The translations under genes were made by a program, and so were the position numbers. From contig JBOGSA010000033.1 in the NCBI GenBank assembly GCA_050749785.1, positions 1 to 33,196 of the forward strand: DNA of 33,196 nt, written 5' to 3'. This DNA comes from JAGWGI01 sp050749785. Its GTDB lineage: Archaea > Micrarchaeota > Micrarchaeia > Micrarchaeales > CABMGC01. Shown piece by piece: positions 14,140 through 23,410 of this stretch (its first letter is position 1; each line of letters opens with the position of its first letter). Under the pieces are notes generated by a model. The model was not told where the DNA came from. It ran no database searches and saw only the letters and a list, made by a program, of their open reading frames with translations.

Positions 14140-15543
14140 TCAAATTACTAGCGCACTTGCAGCATTGGCCAAAGCCATCACGATGTTTGGATAGACTCCA
14201 AACAGCAAAACAAGCAGAGTGCAAATCACAAACACAAACTTCAGATTTCCCTTTACCCTTATATGCTCTGCGCCAATCTTGTTGGTGTACATCGCAGATA
14301 TTATCTTGAAGAAGTAGTAGACAGATATGATGCTTCCAATTATTCCGATGATCGCAAGTGGCAGCATGCCGTTGTAGACCGCGCTTGAGAAGATGAGGAA
14401 TTTGCCGATGAATCCCATGGTCAATGGCGTTCCCACAAGTCCAAGGAGCAGAATGGCAAAGCAGAATGCTGTTATGCTGCTCTCCTTGTGCAGCCCTATG
14501 TAATCGCCTATCTCATTTCTGTTCTTGCTCTCCATAAATAATACTACGGCCATAGCGCCGATGAACATGAGCATATGAGCAAAGATCTGGAAGAGCGATG
14601 CCGATATCGAATAGCTTGTTGCCGCAGCAATTCCTATCGCAATGTATCCCGCCTGCGCGATGGATGAATATGCTAGCATTCTCTTGACATTCTTCTGCGC
14701 AAGAGCGGCGAGGTTGCCGTACAGAATTGTTATCACCGCAAGCGCATAAAGTATTTCGACAAAGAGCTGCTTGTCAGCCGCAAAAAGGAAGAAGAGGATC
14801 TCAATGAGTGCAAGGAATCCCACCTTTTTGTTTATTCCGCCTATCATGGCAGTCACATAAGTGGTCGCACCCTGATACACGTCAGGAACCCAGAGATTGA
14901 ACGGGAAGAGCGCAGCCTCAAATCCAAGCGCGGCAATCATGATTGCAAGCGCAACAACAATCAATCCACTTATGGCTGTGACGTTCTGAAGCACTATGCT
15001 CCCTGTTGCGCCGTAGACAAGCACCATTCCAAATGAGAAGAGTGCAACGGCAACAGATGCAAGTATGAAGAGCTTTACGCTTGCCTCTATTGCAATCTTC
15101 CTGCTCAATAGCACAGCGAATATCGTCGGTATGCTCACAAGTTCAAGCCCTATGAATATCGCCACTGTGGAGTTTGCGAATGCGACAAGATACATTCCCA
15201 TAAGGGCAAAACTGCTCAAGAGCGCAAAATTGGAATAATGAATGTCCTTTGCATAGCCAAGTATGTTCACAAGCAGCATCCCCACCGTAAAAATCAGTGC
15301 GAAGTACAGCGAGAAAGCGTCTATCTTTATTAGATTTACAACCGTGTAACTCGCGTTGGAAAAGATTAGGATGGTTATCATCGCGCCCATCAAAAGCAAA
15401 ATCAGTGCAGTCAATGCAAACTGCAGTTTTATCTTCTTTCCAATTATGCACACAAGATTGGAGAGCACAAGCACAGCTGTCAGCGCTGCAAAGTAGTAAA
15501 AGAGGGGAACGGACGTTATTGATGGAATTGCAAAATTGATCAT
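14140..15543 (-). CDS. nuoN: NADH-quinone oxidoreductase subunit N
   Basis: A 467-residue polytopic antiporter-like subunit of complex I. The segment FPFNLWVPDVYQGATTYVTAMIGG marks it as N rather than M. E in FIGLELVSIPTIF (TM5) and K in GINKKVGF are kept, as is K in GFIGKF (TM12). At the essential TM7 lysine position (GLGFKLSLVPFHLW in E. coli) it reads GFEAALFPFNLW, placing Glu at residue 209. This charge reversal is unusual. The start overlaps the nuoL stop (ATGA), leaving no room for nuoM. In the membrane it would help translocate protons coupled to quinone reduction. Confidence 0.9.
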   Translation of the reverse strand: MINFAIPSITSVPLFYYFAALTAVLVLSNLVCIIGKKIKLQFALTALILLLMGAMITILIFSNASYTVVNLIKIDAFSLYFALIFTVGMLLVNILGYAKDIHYSNFALLSSFALMGMYLVAFANSTVAIFIGLELVSIPTIFAVLLSRKIAIEASVKLFILASVAVALFSFGMVLVYGATGSIVLQNVTAISGLIVVALAIMIAALGFEAALFPFNLWVPDVYQGATTYVTAMIGGINKKVGFLALIEILFFLFAADKQLFVEILYALAVITILYGNLAALAQKNVKRMLAYSSIAQAGYIAIGIAAATSYSISASLFQIFAHMLMFIGAMAVVLFMESKNRNEIGDYIGLHKESSITAFCFAILLLGLVGTPLTMGFIGKFLIFSSAVYNGMLPLAIIGIIGSIISVYYFFKIISAMYTNKIGAEHIRVKGNLKFVFVICTLLVLLFGVYPNIVMALANAASALVI

Positions 15544-17303
15544 GTAAACACCACGAATACCACTATTATCGCAAGCCCTATCATCGTTGCAATTGCATAC
15601 GCATTCACCGACCCTGTCTCTATCCTTCTTACAACTCCGCCAAATGCGCTCACAAGCCTGCCGAATGAATCAAAGATGTGATTTAATTCCGAGTCGAAGT
15701 ACTCGAATACAGATGCGATATGATATCCAAAGCTCGCAACATAATGATAGAACCCGTCGAATAAAAGTGTGTTCCCCAGAAGATTATTTACAACCCTGAG
15801 CTTTGGATGTTCTTTGTACTGTCTTTTGTAGAACAAGAAATACGCTGCGACTATTCCTAGAAGGACCAATCCGGTCTCAATCGCTGCGTCGTTTATTCCC
15901 AAACCTACCGGCAAACCTGTGCCTGTTAGTGTTGCGGCGACATAAGCCCCAATAAGGCAAAGCGCAGCAAGAATTACTACCGGTATTGTCATAGATCTTG
16001 GAAGCGAATCATAACTCAAGGAGAGCCTGCTCTCTATTCCCTTGTTGAGTACCTTCTTGGCAGGCATGAAGAACCATCTTGCAATCATTATGCTCACCAT
16101 CAGGTCGACAAAGAGCATGAATCCGTAAGTATACACGCTTGTAGATGCACTTTCTAGGCCGACATTTGCAAAGAACCCGTTGAACGGGACAAAGCCCGCC
16201 AAGGCTAGCACCCCAAAGAGACCGCTTATCAAAAGTATCCTGTTTCTTCCCGCATTCCTCATCTCCGTTATGTTTTCTGTTTTGTTTGCCTTCATCAGGT
16301 TGCCTGCGTAGAAGAAGAGTAGCGCCTTGTAGAATGTCTGCGCAATGAAGAAGTAAAGGGCCGCAGAATAGGCCCCTATTCCGATTGCAAACATCATCAA
16401 TCCCAATTCTTCAACTGTCGAATACGCAAGTATCCTCTTTATGTGGGTTCCAACTATCGCATTGGATATCCCTATCAGCGCAGTGACTCCGCCAAAGATT
16501 GCGATTATCGGCATAAGCCTTGTGCTCTCAAAGAGCGGGAAGAGAATTATAAGAAGGAAAACTCCCGCCTTTACCATGGTGGATGAATGCAGGAATGCGG
16601 ATACCGGTGTAGGCCCCTCCATGGCAGATGAGAGCCACTCTTGGAAAGGAAACTGCGCCGATTTTGTGAATGCAGCAACCAAAACCAGAACAAGTGCAGC
16701 AAGAACAGGTGCTCCTATAGCAGAAGATCCCGCCATTGCTATTAATGCGGTGAAGTCGAGTGTGCCGTAAGTCACAAAGAAGATAACAATTGCGGCCAGA
16801 AGTGCAATATCGCCGATAAGAATTATTGTTATCGTCTTTCTCGCAGCATGGTTTGCGTTTTCTTTGTAATTCCAAAACCCAATCAGAAGATAACTGGTAA
16901 CGCTAAGGAACTCCCATGCGATGAAAAGGGTGATGAAGTTCCCTGCGATAGAAAAGGCAAGCATCGCAGCTTGGAATGCGAGAATCTCTATGTAGAACCG
17001 CCTGTTCTCAGACATGACATCCATGAAACCAAATGAGTAGAGGACCACGAGCGGTCCGATGATTGAGATCAAAGTGAAGAGAACAAAGTTTGGAGTGCCC
17101 AACAGAGTTGTTATCAGGAACTTCACGCCATTTACGCTAAACCAGGTAATGTTCTGACTGCCGCTGCCAAGAAACGGTATGAACAGAAGCGGTGTAAGCG
17201 ATCCAATGAGCGCGATGATCTTTATCAGCCGCGATTCGCGCTTGAGCAATGCTATCAATAGTATTGAAACGAGCAACGGGACTATACTTATTAATGGAAA
17301 CAT
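15540..17303 (-). CDS. nuoL: NADH-quinone oxidoreductase subunit L
   Basis: A 587-residue subunit with about 15 or 16 membrane helices, slightly short of the bacterial ~613. Diagnostic segments are WEFLSVTSYLLIGFW (TM5 Glu), TKSAQFPFQEWLSSAMEGPTPVSAFLHSSTMVKAG (TM7 Lys and the family signature) and the C-terminal lateral-helix region after about 480. At the TM12 site, where NuoL/ND5 usually has GFxSKD, the sequence is GFFANVGLE, so the lysine is replaced by N380. It is the distal proton-pumping subunit. It starts one base after the nuoK stop, with GGGTTGAG upstream. Confidence 0.92.
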   Translation of the reverse strand: MFPLISIVPLLVSILLIALLKRESRLIKIIALIGSLTPLLFIPFLGSGSQNITWFSVNGVKFLITTLLGTPNFVLFTLISIIGPLVVLYSFGFMDVMSENRRFYIEILAFQAAMLAFSIAGNFITLFIAWEFLSVTSYLLIGFWNYKENANHAARKTITIILIGDIALLAAIVIFFVTYGTLDFTALIAMAGSSAIGAPVLAALVLVLVAAFTKSAQFPFQEWLSSAMEGPTPVSAFLHSSTMVKAGVFLLIILFPLFESTRLMPIIAIFGGVTALIGISNAIVGTHIKRILAYSTVEELGLMMFAIGIGAYSAALYFFIAQTFYKALLFFYAGNLMKANKTENITEMRNAGRNRILLISGLFGVLALAGFVPFNGFFANVGLESASTSVYTYGFMLFVDLMVSIMIARWFFMPAKKVLNKGIESRLSLSYDSLPRSMTIPVVILAALCLIGAYVAATLTGTGLPVGLGINDAAIETGLVLLGIVAAYFLFYKRQYKEHPKLRVVNNLLGNTLLFDGFYHYVASFGYHIASVFEYFDSELNHIFDSFGRLVSAFGGVVRRIETGSVNAYAIATMIGLAIIVVFVVFT

Positions 17304-17304
17304 C

Positions 17305-17613
17305 TCAACCCTTCATCTGCATCAGTTTCTTCAAGTCAAAGTCTGCGACCTTGCTCTTCATGTAAACGTAAAACGCAACCAATCCGATTATTTCAGTGCT
17401 GGCCACAGCCCACAGGCTCAAAAGTATCAAAAAGAAAGAGCCGCCTGTGATAGTCGAATAATCGAAGAATGCGGTAAGTAATGTCATGCTGCCTGCGAAT
17501 ATTATCTCTATAGACAGAATCGTTATTATGAAATGCCTGCTGCCAACCGTTCCAGCAAGCCCGATTGCTAAGAAAGCGCCTCCAATCACTGCAAAATCAT
17601 ACAAAGGCAACAT
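17305..17613 (-). CDS. nuoK: NADH-quinone oxidoreductase subunit K
   Basis: A protein of 102 residues from the ATG at 17613, which overlaps the nuoJ stop by one base (TGATG) with GGTGG before it as ribosome binding site. Three membrane helices. The two buried glutamates of the E-channel are kept: one in LSIEIIFAGSM, one in ASTEIIGLVAF. It links quinone-site changes to the antiporter chain. Confidence 0.92.
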   Translation of the reverse strand: MLPLYDFAVIGGAFLAIGLAGTVGSRHFIITILSIEIIFAGSMTLLTAFFDYSTITGGSFFLILLSLWAVASTEIIGLVAFYVYMKSKVADFDLKKLMQMKG

Positions 17614-18092
17614 CAAACCACCATCTTAACCGCCCGCTTTATCAGCATTATGCTCCCTATAGCGACAGCGAACGTCAGGAACACTATTGCACCTATCAAT
17701 CCAAAACCAGAGCCGATAGCAAGCCCTATCTCCTGGCTAATATTCGGAATACTCACGAATGTCTGGCCAGAGTTAATTCCTATTGCATATGTCAATATCG
17801 CGCCGAGCACAACCGCCGCGATTCCAAACTTAATCAGACTAACATGACCAAAGTTTATGGGCTTATCAGTTGCTACTGCAACCACAAGGTATGTTGATAA
17901 TCCCCCGACGAGTACCAGCAGCTGGAAGAGGGCAACAAGATTCTGTCCAAGAAGCAGCATGAACCCGGCTACAATTGCAAAAAGGATCGCAAGAGAGATC
18001 GCAGACTTGAAAAGGCTCTTCTGGCGAAGAAGCGAAATTGCGGCGACAATCCCTATTATCGCAAGCAATACAAAGAGCGCAAGTTCAAGCAA
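17613..18092 (-). CDS. nuoJ: NADH-quinone oxidoreductase subunit J
   Basis: A 159-residue protein with five hydrophobic helices, fitting NuoJ. The start is a TTG at 18092 preceded by GGAGTGA, which overlaps the nuoI stop; no ATG is suitable. The helix with the glycine-rich FQLLVLVGGLSTYLVVAVA corresponds to the flexible TM3 of NuoJ. It is part of the E-channel with NuoK and NuoH. Confidence 0.85.
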   Translation of the reverse strand: MLELALFVLLAIIGIVAAISLLRQKSLFKSAISLAILFAIVAGFMLLLGQNLVALFQLLVLVGGLSTYLVVAVATDKPINFGHVSLIKFGIAAVVLGAILTYAIGINSGQTFVSIPNISQEIGLAIGSGFGLIGAIVFLTFAVAIGSIMLIKRAVKMVV

Positions 18093-18096
18093 ATAC

Positions 18097-18456
18097 TCAC
18101 TCCAGTTCTTCAGGCCGCTTTATGAGGCTCCTTCGATCGTACGCCTCCAGGTCGTTGTTCTTTGTAAGCACAAGGCACTTTGTCGGGCATACCTCCTCAC
18201 ACAGCGCGCAGAATAGGCATCTCTCAAGATTGATCTGAGGAAAGAGCTTCGGCCCACGTTCGGTATCTGCATCGACCATCACTATTGTCTGGTTCGGGCA
18301 GATTCGCGCGCATGCGCTGCAGTTTATGCACGTTTTCATGTCGAGTCTGTGGATTCCGCGGTAATTGTCAGGAAGCGCCTGCTTTTCATCAGGATAATCA
18401 AGGGTGAATCTGCTCTCAAGAGCCTTCTTTGCAGTCTCTACCATCGGGTTCGACAT
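18097..18456 (-). CDS. nuoI: NADH-quinone oxidoreductase subunit I (ferredoxin-like)
   Basis: A 119-residue protein with two complete [4Fe-4S] motifs, CINCSACARICP and CLFCALCEEVCP, matching clusters N6a and N6b. The N-terminus is shorter than in bacteria, and there is no C-terminal extension. It carries electrons to NuoB. It is the first gene of the I-J-K-L-N transcript, with its own TATA box at 18483-18491. Confidence 0.95.
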   Translation of the reverse strand: MSNPMVETAKKALESRFTLDYPDEKQALPDNYRGIHRLDMKTCINCSACARICPNQTIVMVDADTERGPKLFPQINLERCLFCALCEEVCPTKCLVLTKNNDLEAYDRRSLIKRPEELE

Positions 18457-18584
18457 GCTATCAATATCAGTTCTTATGATAGATATTTATAGCCTAGCAA
18501 GCTTCGCAAATCTGACTAATTATGTCATAAACGAAGAGGTATATAACAAATAAATACCCCTAAACAAAATTTACATAGGGAAAA
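18457..18584. promoter_or_regulatory. Divergent promoter region between nuoI and the solenoid genes
   Basis: On the minus strand TATAAATAT (18483-18491) serves nuoI, with a leader of only a few bases. On the plus strand GGTATATAAC (about 18538-18547) is the likely TATA box for the gene at 18585, with TAGGG just before its ATG. The spacer is very AT-rich. Confidence 0.6.
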
Positions 18585-20375
18585 ATGGCATCAACAATTA
18601 AAAGTAAAGATCTCAATCTCACTGATGCAGCTTATATTAAAAAATGCATCAAAAACAAGTGGACAAATGGCCTAGCCCGTTTGCTCATAGAGAAACCCGA
18701 ACTTTTTGATAGGTTACCTTTGCAGGAACTCAACAATATTCTATCGTGTTCAAGAAGCATAAGACCAAAAACAGAATTTCTTAAAGGAGTCTTCTATCTA
18801 GCTGACGGATTTGAGAACCTTGCACGAAGAGGCCATGTTCCGCAAGAAGTTAGAAGCAGAAGAATCAACAGAGATTATGGGAAGTATGATACACACTATA
18901 ATCGCGGGGAAAGCACCGCACATTGTTTGGTAAACGACAGCATTTGGTTCTACAAAAAGGAGAAGAACGGAAAAGAAGTTGAAATGCCTAAAGATGCAGC
19001 AATTCTGAAACTTCTCTCCATGCCAAATATTAATGAAATATTAATTATGCAGGATAAAGTTACAGGGGCAAGTGTAGTAGATGTATTGAGTCTTGAGTCG
19101 CCTGCAGTATGCGAGTCCTTTATATCTCTTTCAAATGCAGAAAATCTCCTTCTGAATTCCATATATCCGAATACAAACAAAAATAAAACCCTCGGTTTTG
19201 TGGATAAAGCCCCATTAACTGCAATAATGACAATGTTATCTTTTCCAAACGCAGACAAATTGCTTAAGCAAACGGATAAATATGGAGATAGTGTGATCGG
19301 TGAGTTGCTTGCTCCAAGCATGCAGAATCGAGAAGAAGATATTCCTACTCATCAAATGAAGGTAAAGGCGTTAGCTGTGCTTGGAAAAGTAAAAAAAGCG
19401 GAAGAAGAACTAACCAGGTTAATTTTCTCACATCTAGGGGACCTTAGGGTTTTCGGAACAAAAGGTAGCAGAAATTATCACGGAACCCTTGGCGATAAAA
19501 TAATCGAGCTTACACTCTCCGGCAAACGAGAATATCCAAACCTGAATATATTGTATGAGGCACTTGTAAAATACACCAAACTCGAAACAGAGGTAATCGA
19601 GAGGCTAATTCACTACATAAAAAACGCAGACACGAATGTTGAGAAGGCTTCCCCAGCAAGATGTATCACTTATTCTCAGAATATTGAGTATTCCGGAAAT
19701 GAATCAACAAGGAAGGAAGCATTAACAATATTGAACACTGTTTTTAAAAAAGCCCAAAACCTTTCCGATGCCCTGGAACTATTTCCTCTAGTTATGGAAT
19801 TCAAAGACTCAAAAATTCCGATTACCAAAAATGACAAAATATACATCCTTTGCTCCGAAAATCCAAAAAAGGCATTAGCTGAATCCATAACAGCGAGAAT
19901 AAAAAGGGTTTTCACCGCAGAAGTAAAAAGTGACGAAGGCAAACTTTCTTTATCAAAAGATGACTTTATTATCAATGTATTTTCCTACTTAAAGAGATAT
20001 AATGGAAATGCTAAAGAACTACTTAAAAATGTCGTGAAGCTTTACATGGAGGGCGGAACTAAAGCATTCAGAGAATTTAAATTCAATGGTCACCAACTTG
20101 CTAATGAACAATTGGGAAGTTTAGTGATGATTAAGGAGAAACTAATGTCCCTTGACAGCACAGCAGTCCAATACATGAGTAGCGGAATGGTATATGCGGA
20201 ATCCTTCGAAACCGTAATGATGAACTATAGGCAGCATAAATACAAGTTAACAAATGTACTTAAGACACTTGCAGATGAAATGGAATTACATGAATCTGAA
20301 TTGGCAAAGCTTGCAAACTCCACAACAGATAAACAGTTGGCAAGCTTAATAAATCAAAAAATACAGAAGCAATGA
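18585..20375 (+). CDS. Large helical repeat protein with degenerate ankyrin-like units
   Basis: A 596-residue, all-helical, Lys-rich protein of unknown function. Degenerate repeats of roughly 40-70 residues are visible in the first half: LSMPNINEILIMQDKVTGAS, a middle unit around NAENLLLN, and LSFPNADKLLKQTDKYGDS. They read like diverged ankyrin units. The second half is a helical solenoid without clear repeats. There is no signal or membrane helix. It overlaps the next gene by four bases. DNA is visibly more A/T-rich than the nuo genes on both sides, and the gene runs against them, so it looks inserted between nuoH and nuoI. Confidence 0.7.
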   Translation: MASTIKSKDLNLTDAAYIKKCIKNKWTNGLARLLIEKPELFDRLPLQELNNILSCSRSIRPKTEFLKGVFYLADGFENLARRGHVPQEVRSRRINRDYGKYDTHYNRGESTAHCLVNDSIWFYKKEKNGKEVEMPKDAAILKLLSMPNINEILIMQDKVTGASVVDVLSLESPAVCESFISLSNAENLLLNSIYPNTNKNKTLGFVDKAPLTAIMTMLSFPNADKLLKQTDKYGDSVIGELLAPSMQNREEDIPTHQMKVKALAVLGKVKKAEEELTRLIFSHLGDLRVFGTKGSRNYHGTLGDKIIELTLSGKREYPNLNILYEALVKYTKLETEVIERLIHYIKNADTNVEKASPARCITYSQNIEYSGNESTRKEALTILNTVFKKAQNLSDALELFPLVMEFKDSKIPITKNDKIYILCSENPKKALAESITARIKRVFTAEVKSDEGKLSLSKDDFIINVFSYLKRYNGNAKELLKNVVKLYMEGGTKAFREFKFNGHQLANEQLGSLVMIKEKLMSLDSTAVQYMSSGMVYAESFETVMMNYRQHKYKLTNVLKTLADEMELHESELAKLANSTTDKQLASLINQKIQKQ

Positions 20376-21211
20376 AACATACAAGATTCGACGGCAAAGA
20401 CGAAGCACTTAAAAGAAAAGCTATATGGATGCTTAACTTAATTAAAGCTTCAGAATATATTGATTATTTTGAGGCAATCTCTAGTGATATAGCACGAATA
20501 AAAGCATACGACCAAGAGGCTCAGGTAAATGCACTACTTACATTGTCTGCAAGAGTAAGAAGCGAGGAGGGTAGGAGCTGTACTGAGTGCATGAGAGCTT
20601 TATTGGATTATTCAGACAAGAAAGAATCAGGGGCAAGACTCGCAATAGAGCCAGCAATTTCTCTTCTATCTACACTTAATAAATACAACAAAAAAGTTGA
20701 AAAGTCTTTGATAAATGCGCAGATAACATTTGATCCAAGTATTTTATTGACTTTTGGTGATTATGGCTCCAGCGGAAAGGGAAACTGCCAGAAAAGCACA
20801 CGCCTTGACGGATTAAATCAATCGATAATGAGCATGGTTGTTGATGCTAACCAGTTCATGATAATGTTTACTAAAGCTGACGGAGACAAACCAATAGGTT
20901 TGATGCAACTCCATCTACTTGAAAGCCAGGAGAAGGGACCTCTATTTTTATTAGAAAAGCCGTACACCAATGAACCTAACAAAGAAAGCGGCATGAAGGA
21001 AGCAGCAAAATTGTTGGCACTTAAGATAAAGGTGCAGACCGGAATCGATTGTTATACCTATGGCGAAGAAGGCCAAAAAATATCAGTCAAGGTGCCAAAA
21101 TCTTACGTTGAAAGATACATAGACTTCATAGGGAACTTAATCGGTGAATCAGAACAGTATCATGAACTTTTCATTTCTAATATAACCGCAATCTATGATC
21201 TTAAAAGGTAG
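20372..21211 (+). CDS. Unrecognised two-domain protein coupled to the solenoid gene
   Basis: A 279-residue protein whose ATG overlaps the previous stop (ATGA). Residues 1-125 are helical and solenoid-like. From about 125 a mixed alpha/beta domain begins: FGDYGSSGKGNCQKST, then strands NQFMIMFTK and PIGLMQLHLLE, then GPLFLLEKPYTNEPN and a helix KEAAKLLALKIKVQTGIDC. This order, a glycine/cysteine loop followed by paired strands and a C-terminal helix, vaguely recalls acyltransferase-like folds, but no family is recognised. It probably forms a complex with the upstream protein. Confidence 0.65.
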   Translation: MKHTRFDGKDEALKRKAIWMLNLIKASEYIDYFEAISSDIARIKAYDQEAQVNALLTLSARVRSEEGRSCTECMRALLDYSDKKESGARLAIEPAISLLSTLNKYNKKVEKSLINAQITFDPSILLTFGDYGSSGKGNCQKSTRLDGLNQSIMSMVVDANQFMIMFTKADGDKPIGLMQLHLLESQEKGPLFLLEKPYTNEPNKESGMKEAAKLLALKIKVQTGIDCYTYGEEGQKISVKVPKSYVERYIDFIGNLIGESEQYHELFISNITAIYDLKR

Positions 21212-21287
21212 ATTTATTCCAATTTCACTCTACCGATATATCTGCGTTGTTTTTTACTTACTATTGTATATCTGAGCCTAAAATTCA

Positions 21288-22307
21288 CTAGATAACCCCT
21301 GTTATCAGCAAGTAGCCCCAAAGCAGGTTTATGATTGCCAACGGAACAAGCCAGAGCCATCCCAATCTCAATATCCTGTCAAGTCTCATCCTAGGTGTTG
21401 TTGCCCTAAGCACCACTATGAACACAGCGACTATCAGTACTTTTATCCCTAACCATAGATACGAAGGAAGTATTGGGCCGTTCCATCCGCCCAGAAAAAG
21501 TATAGTCACAAGTAGACTACCAAGAAACACCCTTGTGTAGTCGATGAAAAGCGATATCGCATAGAGTGGAGCTCCCACATCGGTGAGCCAACCAGCAATC
21601 AGTTCAGAATCCGCCTCTCTCAAATCAAATGGCGGTCTCTCAAGTTCGGCAACAAGAGCAATGAAAAACACCACGAAGCCTAGCGGCATGAGCACGATGT
21701 ACCACAGGCCTGACTGCGCGCTCACAATTTGCGTGAAGCTAAAGCTCTTGGCCAAAACAACGATACTTGCTATCACTATGAAGAGGGGAATCTCATAGCT
21801 GATGAGCAGCATTACAGATCTCTGCGCGCTTATCGATGAGAACTTGTTCCCGCTCGCCCATCCAGCGATGAATATTAGTATCGGGACAAATGAGATCAAA
21901 ACGAATGCGGCAAGCAGTCCAAGGCTGAGGTCGATTCCTACCAGTCCCGGTCCTAGCGGGAGTATCTCGACTATGAATGCGAATATTGCAGCGACTATCG
22001 GCAGGCTTGCAAGAAACAACAGCCTGTTCGCATTAGCCGGAATTATGTTCTCCTTTGCAAACAGCTTTATGAAATCTGCAGCATTCTGCAGCAACCCATA
22101 CTTGCCGACCTTTGTCGGCCCGTGCCTCAGATGAATCCGCGCTACCAACTTTCTCTCTATCCATCCGAATATGTAGTCGAAAATAGTTATGATTATCATG
22201 ACTACTATTCCGAATATCAAGGCCATGATGGCTGCGTTTAGTATCGGATTTATGCCACTGAGCCCGATTGAACTCTCTATGCCAGTTATAATATCCTGAA
22301 AAGCCAT
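21288..22307 (-). CDS. nuoH: NADH-quinone oxidoreductase subunit H
   Basis: A protein of 339 residues from the ATG at 22307, with about eight membrane helices. NuoH signatures: RHGPTKVGKYGLLQNAADFIKLFAKE, the loop SSISAQRSVMLLISYEIPL, and ELERPPFDLREADSELIAGW. It forms the quinone chamber entrance and joins the hydrophilic arm to the membrane arm. It is the last gene of the A-B-C-D-H group; the next genes downstream are convergent. Confidence 0.95.
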   Translation of the reverse strand: MAFQDIITGIESSIGLSGINPILNAAIMALIFGIVVMIIITIFDYIFGWIERKLVARIHLRHGPTKVGKYGLLQNAADFIKLFAKENIIPANANRLLFLASLPIVAAIFAFIVEILPLGPGLVGIDLSLGLLAAFVLISFVPILIFIAGWASGNKFSSISAQRSVMLLISYEIPLFIVIASIVVLAKSFSFTQIVSAQSGLWYIVLMPLGFVVFFIALVAELERPPFDLREADSELIAGWLTDVGAPLYAISLFIDYTRVFLGSLLVTILFLGGWNGPILPSYLWLGIKVLIVAVFIVVLRATTPRMRLDRILRLGWLWLVPLAIINLLWGYLLITGVI

Positions 22308-22311
22308 CAAA

Positions 22312-23406
22312 TCATCTGTCTACATCCGCCATTACCGTATCAACGCTTGCGAGTATCGGGAAGAGGTCTTGTAGCCTGTGTCCTTCCGGAAGATGCTGCA
22401 GTACAGAAGTATTGATGAATGAAGGTGCGCGGATTGAAAGCCTGTAAGGTCTTTGTCCTTCTGTCACCATGTACATCATTCCCTCGCCCCGCGGAAGTTC
22501 CCTCTTCACGATGACCTCTTTCTCTTTTGGCAATGGGCCGATCAGCCTTATCGGCATACCTATCGCATCCCCTTCGGGAATCTCATGAAGCGCCTCCCTC
22601 ACCAATCTTATGCTCTCCTTCATCTCGTTTATCCTGACCTTGTACCTTGCAAAGCAATCGCCAGTAGTCTCAAACTTGGTCGTGAAATGAAGTTTTTTGT
22701 ATAGATAATATGGATATGCCTCTCGCACATCGAATTCAACTCCGGAGCCTCTGAGCGTTGGGCCGGTTACTCCCAAACTAATTGCTTCCTCCCTGCTCAT
22801 CACTCCGATCTTCTTCATCCTCTCCATGAAAATCGGGTTTGATTCCAGATATTCTTCGTACTCTCCGATTCTGTGTGCAAGATAATCCAGCACTTTGTAT
22901 GCGTGGTTGGCAAAACCCGGTGCCATGTCCCTGTTGAGGCCGCCCAGTCTCATGTTCACGTAGAACATCCTTCCGCCTGTCGCCTCCTCCATCAGATTGA
23001 GGATTATATCCCTATCCTTGAAACACCACATGAATATGCTAAAGAGTTGGCCGATGTCGTTTATCGCGGTCCCGAGCCACAGAAGGTGGCTTGCTATCCT
23101 CTGAAGCTCGAGCTGTATGACTCTAACATACTGCGCCCTCTCCTTGACCGGTATTCCAAGCGCAGCCTCTATTGTGGCAACGTAAAGTTCATCGTAAGAT
23201 ATCGGCGCAACGTAATCAAGCTTTTCCATGTAAGAGGGACTCTGCATGTACATCCTTGTCTCAACGAGCTTCTCCACTCCTCTGTGTAGAAAGCCGATGT
23301 GAGGTTCCACTCTCTTCACTGTATCGCCATCAAGAGTCACCACAAGTCGCAGCACTCCGTGCGTGCTAGGGTGAACAGGACCTATGTTTATTTTCGTCTC
23401 TCCCAA
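22312..23406 (-). CDS. nuoD: NADH-quinone oxidoreductase subunit D
   Basis: A 364-residue protein homologous to the large subunit of [NiFe] hydrogenases. GPVHPSTHGVLR is at the N-terminus, the quinone-site histidine is in that segment, and GGLNRDMAPG and RGSGVEFDVREAYPY follow. The metal-binding cysteines of hydrogenases are absent, as in all NuoD. The start is a TTG at 23406, two codons before the conserved region, preceded by GTGATCA overlapping the nuoC stop. It ends with the usual VMADVDR. Confidence 0.95.
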   Translation of the reverse strand: MGETKINIGPVHPSTHGVLRLVVTLDGDTVKRVEPHIGFLHRGVEKLVETRMYMQSPSYMEKLDYVAPISYDELYVATIEAALGIPVKERAQYVRVIQLELQRIASHLLWLGTAINDIGQLFSIFMWCFKDRDIILNLMEEATGGRMFYVNMRLGGLNRDMAPGFANHAYKVLDYLAHRIGEYEEYLESNPIFMERMKKIGVMSREEAISLGVTGPTLRGSGVEFDVREAYPYYLYKKLHFTTKFETTGDCFARYKVRINEMKESIRLVREALHEIPEGDAIGMPIRLIGPLPKEKEVIVKRELPRGEGMMYMVTEGQRPYRLSIRAPSFINTSVLQHLPEGHRLQDLFPILASVDTVMADVDR

Positions 23407-23410
23407 ATGA

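Noticed and set aside
14140..15543. Assigning this antiporter-like subunit as nuoM
   Set aside because: The WxPDVYQGA segment and the position after nuoL point to nuoN; the nuoM pattern (WLPDAHxxAPT) is absent.
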